Origin: Calycina herbarum
Taxonomy: Eukaryota; Ascomycota; Leotiomycetes; Helotiales; Pezizellaceae
Direction of reading: 5' to 3'
DNA: 64,000 nucleotides
Assembly: GCA_001414485.1 (NCBI GenBank)
Contig: LLEY01000003.1
Span: 682,001-746,000, forward strand
Part shown: positions 38,545 through 49,711 of the stretch, piece after piece
How the letters are laid out: each line of letters begins with the position of its first letter
Numbering within the stretch: position 1 is the first letter of the stretch
Translations under genes and position numbers: made by a program
Notes under the pieces: generated by a model
What the model was told of the DNA's origin: nothing
The model's database searches: none
What the model saw: the letters and a program-made list of their open reading frames with translations, nothing else

Positions 38545-39315
38545 ATGCCTTCCTCTGTCGCGTCCTCTTCCACAAAAGACCCTGTCGAGATGAAGCTTCT
38601 TCGCCATACTGCAGATTATGCCCTTCGAAAATACGTCCACGACAAATGTCACACCGAGCGACATCTAAAGGGAGACTTCTGCATGTTCTGCGATGGAACC
38701 CAAAGCAAGAACGGAGAATCATCTGGCTCCCAAGAAGCCAATGTCGATGTCAAAGGCAAAGGCAAAGAGACAACTAACATGTCCCGGGAGTCATCTCAAG
38801 GATCCGGAGAGGACATGTCCCGGGGAGAATCCTCCACCACCAATACTACCGTTCAAGACGACGACACTCTGAGCGAAATGATTCAAATAATCAATAAGTT
38901 GAATCTCCCACCGGTCTCCCCACAAGCAGCTCAGATGACGTTCGGGTCTCTAGAGGAAATGAAAGATCTCGCCCATACCAAAGATCTGCTGGACGATGTC
39001 ATTAAACAGGTGGCCGGGGACATCAAGGAGTTCAAAAAGCACATCGCTGGATTGAAGAGTGCATTAAATATGGGTAGTACTGATACAAGCAAACCTACCA
39101 AACGTCTTGATCCCACTAGGAAAGACTTCGAACCAGGTTGGGCGCCACGAAATGGCTGTTCTATGGCACGACTCAAGCATCTTAACTTCCTACTGGAGGA
39201 GCTCATAAAGGAAGCGAGGAGATTGGAAATGGAGTTCAAGGCGTTGAAGAAGACGTGGGAGGTGAGGTTTGGAATTGCTGAAACGGAACCAGCCATTGCT
39301 CCCGAAGAGGAATGA
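38545..39315 (+). CDS. Unrecognised 256-residue protein with C-terminal coiled coil
   Basis: Uninterrupted frame from the first ATG (CAATCAATGCC). The frame is also open upstream to 38368 but without an ATG. The N-terminal 60 residues are helical with HDKCHTERHLKGDFCMFC, a cluster of two His and three Cys that could bind zinc. Residues about 65-110 are Ser/Thr/Glu-rich and disordered. The rest is strongly helical and charged (KDLLDDVIKQVAGDIKEFKK and later LLEELIKEARRLEMEFKALK). It contains PGWAPRNGCSMARLKHLNFL, which looks like a conserved linker. I do not recognise the family. Codon use and the absence of stops over 770 bp argue for a real gene. Confidence 0.7.
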   Translation: MPSSVASSSTKDPVEMKLLRHTADYALRKYVHDKCHTERHLKGDFCMFCDGTQSKNGESSGSQEANVDVKGKGKETTNMSRESSQGSGEDMSRGESSTTNTTVQDDDTLSEMIQIINKLNLPPVSPQAAQMTFGSLEEMKDLAHTKDLLDDVIKQVAGDIKEFKKHIAGLKSALNMGSTDTSKPTKRLDPTRKDFEPGWAPRNGCSMARLKHLNFLLEELIKEARRLEMEFKALKKTWEVRFGIAETEPAIAPEEE

Positions 39316-41076
39316 GGATGTGTAGTTGAATGGATATTTTATATGAGAACTCGTTTTCCCTTGAAGTGATCCGTGACTTTGTACCTCCCAAACATAGTGA
39401 TATTGTTCATTTGCCGCCATTTGTGAAGCTTTGCCAGTGATTTATGGAAATCCCAAATGAAGCATATAGCACTTGCTAATCCTAGGCAGTTCAGGTCCAC
39501 TGGATTTCGGAAATATTGCAGGAAAATAGTCATTGAACTCCTTCTATCCGAAAGCCAACAAAACGTGACAGAGTCCTGCGAAGCCCTTTTCTTTCCTGGC
39601 CTCACTGCTCCTTCCCCCCATTATTCGTGATTTCGACAGAGTGCCGGATGGAGCTTGAGAGAAGAGAGGGATCCGCGAAGAAGACCTTAGGAGGTGGAAT
39701 CGTGCGTGGAAAATTGCAGAGAGAGTATACGAGCCCCTCCAACGCCCTTCTATATTGATGTCAGCGGTGAAACATAGTACGGAGAAAGGAAATTGTGGTT
39801 GGGCTGGAAGCTAGTTGCTTCCCACGAGCACGCGACAGCTGGCATCGGCAGGCAAGGATTGCTATAGAGATTTGTAACAGATATATAGCTTCAAAAGTCC
39901 ATAGTGTAGCCACCGTTAGCGAGGAGATATGAGGGTCTCAGGTCTCTCGATGCAATGGTGTTGTTGTTTTGTAGTGTCGAGGAAGCTGGAAAGGCGGAGG
40001 CGGGGAATTCCTTGGCCAAGCTTAGGGACCAGCTACTCCAAGGTCCTTTTTGACACAACCACACTTTACCAAAACACCAACACTGAACCTGACACCCGCG
40101 TTTATGTACCAACTAGGATCATCAGTTGTGCAATGAAGTAAGCCCCTTCTCGCTGAACGTGGTTTTCTAACTAACCTAACGTTTCAGCAAGGTAACTGCA
40201 TTTCTTCCATTTACGAAATATCGACATCTCACACAACAGCCCAAACCGTACCCAAGGTTGCTCCTTTTGCCTCTCCAGGCTGCATACACCCCCCGGAATA
40301 TACCTGAATACCGCACATCCCACACCAATTGATACTCAACGGCGCGCTTGAATACCTCCTTCAGATACAACCCCAGGACAGAGGGGTGGGCGAGTGCATA
40401 TTGTAACACACCATGTGGCTAGTGCCCCCTTTCTGTGCCGTTGCGATTCAAAAGGCTAAATACTCCTCTCGAGTATCGTCAACAGATATTTTGGTACTGG
40501 TAGGGCGTGGTCTGGTGGTATGATTCCCTCACGAAATCATCCCCAATGGCTACGGAGCGTGGGAAAGAGTGTATGAAGTGATAAACATACTAGGGTCTGT
40601 TGTAAGTACAACAGGCTGTTGCTGCAGACTCCTTTCCTATCCTATCTCGTAGAAGTGTCTCGTTTCCTTGCTCCGTTTTTCCTAATATCCAAATACCAGA
40701 TTCAGGGGGGTGGTCAACATTGCATTGCTCTACTCTCAATTCAGAGGATAGTATTATGATTCAACGTGTTCTTAAACTTCTTCAAGCCACTGCTTCTTTT
40801 TGTTACACAAAATCCGGAAAGGTTTGCCATTCTCTCCGATGTTCTCTAATTATAGGTTACATTGCATCCTAGATGGATTCGGCCCCCATGATAAGCAAGC
40901 CCTCTGAGGGGCTGAGGGGACCGTTTGGTACGATTGTTTCAACCCCGCGCAGGCACGAGGCGTAACTCCCGAGAAAATAAATCTCCTGAGATCCTCAGGT
41001 AGAAGAGCCTCAGACTTTCCTCATCGTATCTTCTGGCGCTCTCTGTTTCTTAGATGATAGCATCCCAATCAGAATC
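39316..41076. other. Spacer upstream of the HET-domain gene
   Basis: No gene is supported. It contains a tRNA-Pro-like 5' half at 40503-40526 (see findings) and a probable promoter of the HET gene in the last 300 bp. Confidence 0.4.
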
Positions 41077-43973
41077 ATGGCGGTCCCCCGCATCCCCCAC
41101 CGTTATGACTACACCTACAAGCCTCTTAAGCCTCTTAAACCCGGAGACTTTAACTCCCCAAGGGAATTCCGCTTGATACGTTTTCGCGACTTCCTCCATA
41201 ACGGAAATTGCGAGCTCCATATTTTCAATATCGACGACAATGAATGTCCCCCGTTTTCCGCCTTCAGCTACACCTGGGGGGCGCCCTTGAGTACAGAAAA
41301 ATCCAAGCAGGATTACGGAGACGGCAGCGAGAAGATATTGATACTAGACACGGAATCAGGACCGAAACAACTTCAAGTACTGAAGAACTTGTACGAGGGC
41401 CTTGTTCAGTTGTCTAAAACTGACAGGCCGGAGTGGCTTTGGGTGGATGCTATTTGTATCAATCAAGATAATGTCGAGGAGAGATGCTCTCAGGTAACCC
41501 TGATGGGGGCCGTTTACAGTTATTGCCAGCAAGTAATTGTCTGGCTGGGCAAGGACGAATCCGATCTGAAAGATTTCAAATTCCTCCATGAAACATTTCT
41601 ACCGATGCTATGGAAACACGGGGATGTATATGGTCGGGCTTCAATACTGAAATCTAACTGGTCTCTGGAAGTGATCAAAGAAAAATTCAAGCTGGACACA
41701 GAAAAGCAATGGAATAGCTACGCAAGATTCTACGATCAGCGAAGGTGGTTCTCTCGAGCATGGGTTCTGCAAGAATTGACACTAGCCCAGCATGTTGTGG
41801 TCCTTGCTGGGAACTCACGACTCGAGTGGGACGAAATGGCGGCTTTGGCAAATATAGTGTCATTGAATGGTTTGGGCCTGCTTCTTCAGAAATCTCTGCC
41901 ACAATCAAAACGTGGTAGCCGGCAAATAATTGGATTTGAATGCCTTCGACTGCATACATTTCGCAATTTGTATCAGCAATTAGCAACACCTCACTCTTTT
42001 ACCCCAGCATCACGATCTTCCACCTGGAAAAGCATAGCGTCGACTGATTCAACCATCTCCACCACAGAAAGTATGTCATCATCTACGATTTCGGAGTATA
42101 TCCCTAAGAAAGGGCGTAAGCTGGCGAGATCACTTCGCGAGCAATCCAAAACTCACATTCCCCAAATTACGAAAGTTTTTGCGTCTTCTCGGTCACCTAG
42201 GATCAATTCATGGGATTCTATTAAGACATGGAGCTCGACCATGAAGTCGAAATTTTCTTACGTTTATAGCTCTGGCTTGATCGGACGACGTGCAGATGCC
42301 ACTGGGTTCAGTCAGTGGACAACCGCATTGATTGACAATCTAATTCCCAACGATGATCCAATCGACCGATGGAATACTGTCTTTCTTTGTTGTGTCCAGT
42401 GGGTTAGGTACTTTGAAGCGACAAAGTTACATGATAAGATCTACGGAATTCTCGGGAGTAAGTGTTGTCTTCGCCGTTCCCTTTGGATACCTCCTCACAA
42501 AACAACACATCTAACTTTCTATGTCTTCTAGTTATCGACATGTTAAGGCCGCCACATATCCGGCCACCGATATATCCTGATTATGATAAATCAGTCGAAG
42601 ACATCTATACCACCATTGCCTACTACTTCGTCGCAAATCTACCTCATCTAACAGTACTTAGTTGTGTTCAAGACAAACATTCTCGTCAACTCAAAAGTCT
42701 TCCATCTTGGGTCCCGGATTTTGCATCCCTTTCGAATGAAGATCTGTCTTTCACATCTACAGCAAACTGGAACGCTTCGAAGGCTGGAATGGCTCAATCT
42801 TACCCCCGCCTACTTAAAAACTCGACATTGGAGCTACGCGGCTCCTGTTTCGATGTCATTGATGACACCGTTTCCGTATTTGCTCCTCCTAATTGGGCCG
42901 GAGATGGTTCTCGACTTCCAGACGGCTCAGTCATGTCTGTTCATATTTTAGGTCATTTTGAAAAGATTATCAGGTTCGCTTGCGAAACGAAGCCTTGGCC
43001 ATACAAGGTCTCACGCTTAGAAGTTCTGGTGGCTACTTTGGTCGCTGGTCAATTATCAACTCTGCCACCCAAGGATGATAGAGAATCGCACGATGAAGAG
43101 CAGTCTTCCTACTTTCCATCCTTTCTTCCAGCGAGCCCGAGTCAGCTTCCTATGGACGAAGACACGGGGTTGGGGATAACATTATCATCTCTATCACCAG
43201 AGTGGAAATCGAGCCTACATAGGCGGGGAACCTCTGATAGCTCGCCAATTTCACCTTCTCCAAATCAGCTCACTCGTCCCAAGTCAACATCTCTTGGGAG
43301 CTCGTCAAGTTTAGTTGCCAGCCCTGAGCCAATGTCTCAGGAAGAGTTCAGCAATGAAGAAAGAGCAAATCCGTATTTTCCTCCAACACCAAAACACAAA
43401 CATTCTCTCAACGCGACTGAGAAATTCCCGTACGCAAGAGGTGTCTTCCAGTTTCGTATGTGGGTCTTATGTATGCTCATAGCAGGTAGCTTCAGTGAAG
43501 ACACCGAGCCTATGGTAGATTCATGTCTCGGAGCAATATCACAACTCTCCTTCCTCTGTCCACCAGAAATCGGGCATCTACCGACACGAGCAGAAGTTGC
43601 CGCAGCTTCAGGCGCAGCAAAAGGCAACAAGAATATGAAAAGTATGTTCCAAGGAATTGAAGGCGCCACTGGGGTTGGAGACTTCGCAAATGGGCAATTC
43701 TCCGAGTTTGATGTGAGATGGAGTAAAACCCAGGGTTCACAGAAGATGTTTAGGACTAAGAGGGGTTATTATGGGATGGGACCTGTTTCTTTGGAGAAGG
43801 GGGATCAGGTTTGGGTTATTTGCGATGCGAGGGTTCCTTTTGTTTTGAGGCCTTCGGTGGTGGTGGAGGGGGCGTTTGAGTTGATTGGGGAGACTTATTT
43901 GCATGGGTGTATGCATGGGGAGATGATGACGTCTGAACAGTTAGAGAGTATCGGGCCTGTGTCTTTGGTTTGA
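41077..43973 (+). CDS. HET-domain (heterokaryon incompatibility) protein, two exons, 940 residues
   Basis: Exons 41077-42457 and 42532-43973 with a 74-bp intron (GTAAGTG...TCTAG) keep the frame as GILG-IIDMLRPP. The N-terminal HET domain shows its hallmark blocks: FSAFSYTWGAP (about 60-70), LWVDAICINQDNVEERCSQV (about 121-140), VYSYCQQVIVWLG and RRWFSRAWVLQEL. The middle is Ser-rich and disordered. The C-terminal end has the block RTKRGYYGMGPVSLEKGDQ followed by WVICDARVPFVLR, typical of Het-6-like proteins. HET proteins trigger cell death when genetically different hyphae fuse; HET domains resemble TIR. Whether this copy works as an incompatibility locus cannot be told. The gene is intact, unlike its neighbours to the right. 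Confidence 0.93.
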
Positions 43974-44919
43974 GATACTTAGTTTGGGTGTATAAAATGT
44001 ATGTTAATGGCTTTATCCCTTTTGTTATTACATTATCGGCCCATCGATGGGAAATCCTTGGGGCTGCATAAATGGCATGCTAGTATCTCACCGGGGCTTC
44101 AGAAGGTATGAGTAATGGCTTGAGGTTTTGGGTTCTCGGTGGATGATAAGGATGTGTGAATGTGCAATCAGCCTTGGGAAAGGTTTGTGACTAATTGCTT
44201 TGTGTAGATATCATGTTCAATGCAACAAATCAGACGGTGTCGTTCTTACATGCCTACCTTCCTTTTGTTTTCTCGTGGGCCCAATACGGGCCATGGCAAT
44301 CTCGACTGGGCTTTTGCGTCGAATAGCTGTATGGAATAAGGCATTGGAAGCAACGTTATCGACTCGTTGGCTCGGATGAGAATCGAAATCGAATTGAACT
44401 GGTGTCTGTCAATAGATCAGGATTGGGTCAAATAAGAGCAGATTGACAAATATGGAATCACTTCCGAGGCATACCACCTTAAGTGTATCTTGTGTCACCT
44501 CAATCTACCCAGGAACAAGCATCCTCTGCATCTAACGGTCTGCAACCCATCGGGTATAACCCATCACAAGAAGCTTTTCCTCACTTACTTACACCCCCAG
44601 AAAGTTAACCACGAATGAGCGAATGATCTAGTCGCATTCTCGCCTATTTAACCGGCATTTCGTTGCCTAAGATCGTTGCCCGTGCCAATTTCACCCCGCT
44701 TCTTCAATTCTTCAATGCAATTGCATGGTTATGGATTGGTAGCGATGGTTGGGGTGCATCGCATTAAGCTGTAGTTTCTTGGAAGAGCAATGGGCAATGA
44801 GTGATGGATGGTCAGAATATATATTGTGCAATTGAAAACCTCCTTAAGAATTTCTCTTCAAGTGGCCAGCCTCTTATTGTTTTCTTTTCTGTACCACTAA
44901 TCTCAATATCGACTTCACA
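43974..44919. other. Spacer downstream of the HET gene
   Basis: No gene or repeat recognised; base composition is ordinary. It probably holds the HET gene 3' UTR and the promoter of the broken transporter. Confidence 0.4.
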
Positions 44920-45323
44920 ATGGCAACAGAGAAACCTTCCTCCCCAACAGATACGGAAATATATTCCTCTCCAGTCGAATTCAACACCTCGAATGGGGCT
45001 TTTGACGACAACTACGAACTGTACAAAAGTGCACGTAAGTTTCTCCCACTTCTCAAGATTCAAGATTCAAGCGGACATTATTTTCAGCGGGGTATAAAAC
45101 TGCTTACAGGGCAATGATGATTGCTTATAGTATCAAGCTTGCTATGGTTTTCGTATAGTACATCCATACGGTGTTGTTCAAACGAAAACGTGATAGGGAA
45201 CAAGCTTCTGCTCCATTGAACGAGAAAGGTGCTATTGAGTTGGGGATGCATGATGCGACGGAATTCGATAATAAGGTCTTCAGGTACGGCATCCCGAACG
45301 CACCAAAGGCCAAAAACGACTAA
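44920..45323 (+). pseudogene. Internally deleted MFS transporter remnant (Dal5/allantoate-permease-like)
   Basis: Exon 44920-45034 encodes an acidic cytosolic N-terminus ending FDDNYELYKSA, as in fungal Dal5-type anion:cation symporters. After a 53-bp intron (GTAAGT...TTCAG), the next segment from 45088 already reads like the end of the protein: one hydrophobic helix (AYRAMMIAYSIKLAMVFV), an in-frame TAG at 45156-45158, then KRKRDREQ and a tail with FDNKVFRY, resembling the C-terminal motif of that family. About eleven membrane helices are absent. The last codons (to 45323) are supplied by the MITE starting at 45287. Alternatively it is a small one-helix protein ending at 45158. The family assignment rests on short motifs. 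Confidence 0.45.
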
Positions 45324-45923
45324 ATCGCAAATCGCAAATCGTAAATCGCAAAAGTCAAGTATTTATAGCTAGAGTAGAACTTGATTATTGTTATCTAAGG
45401 CTCGCGCAAATCGCGAATTATCACTTTCTTACTCTTGTATACTCTCTCTCTTAATATAAAGAGAGCAAGTTGAGTCCCTCTTATTCCTCTCTCTTATATA
45501 TGTATAAGAAGTAGTAACTTTAGAAGAGAAATAACTAAAAGAGAGAGTAGGACAGCGAGAGGGGCGGAGAGAGTAAGGGGGCGAGCAAACATTTCAGGGG
45601 AACGTTTTTCCTAGCGTGGGTAAGGGGAGTTTGTCCCTAACCACCTCCTTTTCTCCTCTCCCCTCTCCCCTCTCCTCCCTCTCGTTGTCAACAATAGGAA
45701 GGAAGCGATACGACAGTGAGGATGCGATAGTAATGGGTGTAATAGTAAGCTCTTTTAAAAAGCTAGCTACGTATATAGCCACCTATGTGATGCCCTCCAA
45801 AGGATGGTAGTTAGCTTTGTAGGTATAGAATAGTAAGAGAGAGAGAGAGAATTTAACTCCTATCTTTAAGATTTGCGATTTGCGATTTAGTCGTTTTTGG
45901 CCTTTGGTGCATTCGGGATGCCG
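45287..45923. mobile_element. 637-bp MITE with about 50-bp terminal inverted repeats and TA target duplication
   Basis: The left end CGGCATCCCGAACGCACC and the right end (reverse complement CGGCATCCCGAATGCACC) are near-perfect inverted repeats for about 50 bp, including GGCCAAAAACGACTAAATCG and a run of AAATCGC units. TA lies on both sides (45285-45286 and 45924-45925), as for Tc1/mariner-mobilised elements. The interior is AT- and GA-rich without a transposase frame, so it is non-autonomous. It has little RIP. Confidence 0.88.
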
Positions 45924-45933
45924 TATCGGGTAC

Positions 45934-46340
45934 ACTTTGTGATTGTTCAGTTGAGAAATATTACGACGCGAGAAAGTTCCCTTGAAAGAAGCATGTAGGA
46001 ATCAGTGAGAGAGGTTATCACATTTCTAGGTGTATGAATATTCTTTGAGACTGTTGATAGGTACGGTGATATCTGTTATATCAAGCCACTTAAGGAGATA
46101 TCGGTATGCCCGTCGGGCATACCGAGGAAGAGTTTTTCGGTAAATAGATGCGGCAATTGCTATTGCAAAGTTGTATATAAATGTGCCTTCTGCTCTTGTA
46201 GAGCATTGCATGGAATTTAAGTCTTTTACTCTTGCCCTCTGAAGTGCAGCATTGCAACAGAGACGAAAGACAATTCTGGTCTCCAACTATTTTTGAAGCG
46301 AGAAATGTCCTCGTGTATATATTTAAAAAGAACTAATATA
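45934..46340. other. AT-rich flank with a perfect palindrome
   Basis: No gene is supported. It contains the 23-bp palindrome at 46102-46124 described in findings. The frame at 46026-46286 on the minus strand is short and featureless. Confidence 0.4.
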
Positions 46341-46954
46341 TACGAGCTAAACAGGCCCTAAACAACTGGCTGAAGGACATCCTTCTCCTAAACGTCTTGT
46401 AAGTGCATCCCATCGAACTACCACACTACTAATCAATGCGCAGACATGGATTCATTATTGATATCGAGGCCAATGGCCAGAATCATGTCGTGCAGACCGT
46501 CAAGGAATTATCAACCTGGTAAGACAATAAGGCAAAATGGCCAACCCACTTGATGCATACCTTCCGCTTCCTCGAGCCCGCCCTGAGTGTTACTTTCTGT
46601 TTCCACCAACCAGCACGCCGCGACGCAACTGAGGAAAGAATCCGAAGCTCTTACGCACCATATCCGTACAAATGGTAACCACAATTTATCTTCACATTGT
46701 ACAATATCCAGCCGACCGACAATTCGAAAACGTTGAGACATCATCCAATTGACCCCAAGTGAGGACAAATTTTAGGTCTATCAAGGCGACCGACCATTGG
46801 CGGACAGAAGATCAAACTCGAAGCAAGAGACGCACCAACACACCTAAATTTTGCAGCGGAAACCACAGAGAAACGTATTGTCAGGCGCGGTGAACAGGAG
46901 GGTGAATTCGCTAAAAAAGTTGACGACGATCCAGAGATGGACTATGGTGAATAA
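46341..46954 (+). pseudogene. Fragment of an unrecognised spliced gene
   Basis: Plausible coding blocks separated by good splice signals: a block ending NNWLKDILLLNVL at 46398, intron 46399-46443 (GTAAGTGC...CTACTAATCAATGCGCAG), a block reading HGFIIDIEANGQNHVVQTVK to 46518, and a terminal block from about 46776 reading GGQKIKLEARDAPTHLNF and ending KKVDDDPEMDYGE-stop at 46954. The central junctions are ambiguous: two alternative frames stay open at 46560-46680. No start or domain is recognised and the upstream side is AT-rich debris, so it is probably a gene remnant. Confidence 0.35.
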
Positions 46955-47476
46955 ACCAACCAGCCCTTCCCGTAGGGAGCATGGAGTGACGTCGTTTTAA
47001 TTCCATGCACTCATGTTGCGTTTTGTGGTTCGATCGCTAACACGGTCGTGCAGGGATTTCTGGATCTCAAACAGTTCTTTCTTGACATTATCATCATTCG
47101 CCATTGCAATTGTGTTTTAAAAGGTGCATTTCAGAGAATAAGGTGTTGAAGCAACGTGATGGCCTGGCATCAGTACTATTATCAAGTTCACCCTGTGGTC
47201 TTAGGGAAGGTTATCAAATGCTGCCTGTATCTAAAATGATCAATAAAATGAACATGGGAAAGGAGCTTCTTCTTGAAGTGTTCGAGTCAACACTTAATGA
47301 AGAAGTTCAAATATCACTTGGCATATTTTGCCGATTGTCAATAATTCTCTTACAGGATAGCAGAGAGAGAAGGTAGCCTTTTTGACCGACCTCAGTGACT
47401 TGCCCGTATACTGTTCACAGCTACTGAACCAGGCTTCTTGCCATTCTTTAATAAGACAGAAGAGGTTGAACTAGTA
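46955..47476. other. Spacer without recognised content
   Basis: The short + frame 47104-47376 has no domain. Nothing else is visible. Confidence 0.35.
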
Positions 47477-47712
47477 TCAGTGCTCCCTCCAGTGCGGGCA
47501 AATCGATCTGAAAAATACCAATTTTGGTTTAGGATGTTGGTCATAGCCGGGAAAGATTCCTTTTGCCCCTTTTCTGCTGCTGCCGGTGCTCCTTCCGGTG
47601 AAGGCCAATAGGTGTGCAGAGTTCATTTCCCGGCGATTTTGGTTTAGGATGTTGGTCGTTGCTGGTAAAGTTGTCTTTTGCTTGTTTCTGTTGCTCCCTC
47701 CGGTGAGGGCTA
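47477..47712. repeat. Degenerate tandem repeat of about 117 bp, two copies plus a partial one
   Basis: GCTCC(C/T)TCC(A/G)GTG(A/C)(A/G)GG... followed by TTTTGGTTTAGGATGTTGGTC recurs at about 47525 and 47638; a third GCTCCCTCCGGTGAGGGC opens at about 47691. Short frames across it simply repeat this pattern. Confidence 0.75.
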
Positions 47713-47781
47713 CTGTGCTTGTGCCTCCGATCCGCCAAATTATTTTCAAATACACTGAGAATCCTAGATCCTTTGTAGCAA

Positions 47782-48882
47782 CTAGGACATTAGTAGATCC
47801 TCGAAGGATCTAGCATCAATTAAGGCACTGTGGGTGAACTTGAGATGATAAAGAAATTTTGACAAATTAGTTCTTTTGGTGTGGCATATAGGGCATTGCC
47901 ATGGAGCGTATTCTTCACGTAATTGTTCCTCTATTGTAACCCTTCCAGTTGTTCCTCGTTGAATATTTGTACCACGTGTAACTAGTGCGATGGGACTCAC
48001 ATAAGACTCAAGGCAGAGCCCTGACCTGCCATGGCTTTGATGTGTGCTGGTGGTGGAGGTTGTAAGTACTGCCAAACTCTTGTGGGCGAGCTCAGCGGTC
48101 GCTCCACATCCAAACTTGCCGGGCAATGGGATGTCCGATAGGAGCGGGGTTTTGATAGAGTGCAGAGCTGCTCCGGGTTGTTCTTTATTCGCAATGAGTC
48201 TCCGCCAGTCTTCATTCCGCAGAGTGCTTTTCTGTCGGGGAGTGAGATGATTCTGTGACTCCGAGTTGTACAAGCTCTCGACTTCCATCGCGAGATTGGA
48301 ATACACCCCCTTCATAATAGAAAATATCTTCTGAATCGACACATTCTCCTAGTAGCGTGAGGAACCGCATGAACACCTTTTCCGATTTGGCGAGCTGTTT
48401 GAAGTGTTAGAGGCGAGTAAGGCGTTGAATTTGTGTCTCTTTAGGGTGATAAGGCGTCTTTGGGCTGAAGGGATTACCATGGGAATTGAAGAGAATATTG
48501 ACATACTAATCTCACTTCCCCCCCCCCCCTCCAGTCGTGATAGCAATTACTGCCTCGAACGCTCGATGATGTAGGTTCCTGGCATGACCGTCAACAACCT
48601 CGTCAAGCAATTCTCTTTCCTTGGGAGTGCGATGATCGACGATGGGGAGTTTGTGAATGAAGGTATCGGTGTGTCCAGTGTGCTCCAGGGGTACTCGAGT
48701 TTGATCAGCTTCTTCCATATTACTGATGCAAGATGCAAGTGCTGTCCTAGTTGCTCAAAATCCTCCAACGAAATTTTTGTCTTCTTGAAATCCCAGACTT
48801 CGACCTTTCCTTGGGTATTATGCTTCCACAAGGTCAGGGTTTTAATACCCCGTAGGTTTGGGATCCTCGTAATAGACGTCAT
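47782..48882 (-). pseudogene. C2H2-like zinc-finger protein pseudogene
   Basis: On the minus strand a protein-like reading runs across three breaks: 48882 to about 48715 (ISLEDFEQLGQHLHLAS), then a shift to the frame MEEADQTRVPLEHTGH reaching the poly-G tract at 48518-48529, then another shift to QRRLITLKRHKFNALL, an in-frame TAG at about 48351, and a final 186-codon stretch. That stretch ends with APWQCPICHTKRTNLSKFLY and HLKFTHSALID, a C-x2-C-x13-H-x4-H finger near the C-terminus. The upstream poly-G could be a sequencing slip, but the TAG and the other shift make decay more likely. No wider family is recognised. Confidence 0.5.
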
Positions 48883-49711
48883 GCCGTTTGAAATAGATAG
48901 GGTTGTTTAGTATGTCTGCGTAAAAAGTGACGCCCGGAGAGCAGTGCGTAACACAAATCGCATCTCCATGGCTTGTATTCTGTAAAGAGTTGCGCTTTTA
49001 GTGTCTATAATTCTAGCAATATGACAGAGCAAATTATATATCTCCATGTTATCGTTTGCGGGTTCTTGTTACTGTAACGCGGGCATATAGTTCAATTATC
49101 TTTATACAATTCTTTGTTCTTTGTAATTCTACTACCTCTCTTTAGTAAAGTAGTTACTTAGTAGTTTTTAAAAAAAAAGAAAACTATCTATAACTTCAAA
49201 AACTATCTGTAACTTCAACATTAGTATAAAGTATTTTGAAAATTTCCATTATTCTATACATTTCACAAATCATGTTCTTTGAGTGTTCTTAAGGCAAAGA
49301 AATTAAGCTTATTAATAGCTTATTCGTTATAAGTAAATATAATTGTTTAGATTATTTAAGCGAGATAAGATAAGCTATATCTATAGTTTATTTATACTAA
49401 TTAATTTCTACTTCTAAAACTAAAAGATAAGATTATATATTATAACTAGTTATAATATTCTTAATTATTTTAACTAGGTTATATACTTTATTCTTATAAA
49501 CTTTTTTACGGCCAGCAAAGTCGAAATCTCTGCCTGTCCGTGGCGCTGGCTACGAACCTGGAATTAAGCGCAAGCAATATGATTCCAGAGCCGATGAGAT
49601 ACTCTCGCAATTTAGTTGGAGCTGGTGGGAGCGTTGTGGCGATCCAACGAGGGTGTCGCGACGTGGCCTCACTAGAACAGAGGAATGGCAGCCAACGCCA
49701 CTGGTATTTAA
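48883..49711. other. Spacer with an AT-rich RIP-like patch
   Basis: 49040-49500 is TpA-rich and stop-filled, like the mutated repeats elsewhere; family unknown. 49500-49711 returns to ordinary composition with conflicting short frames. Confidence 0.4.
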
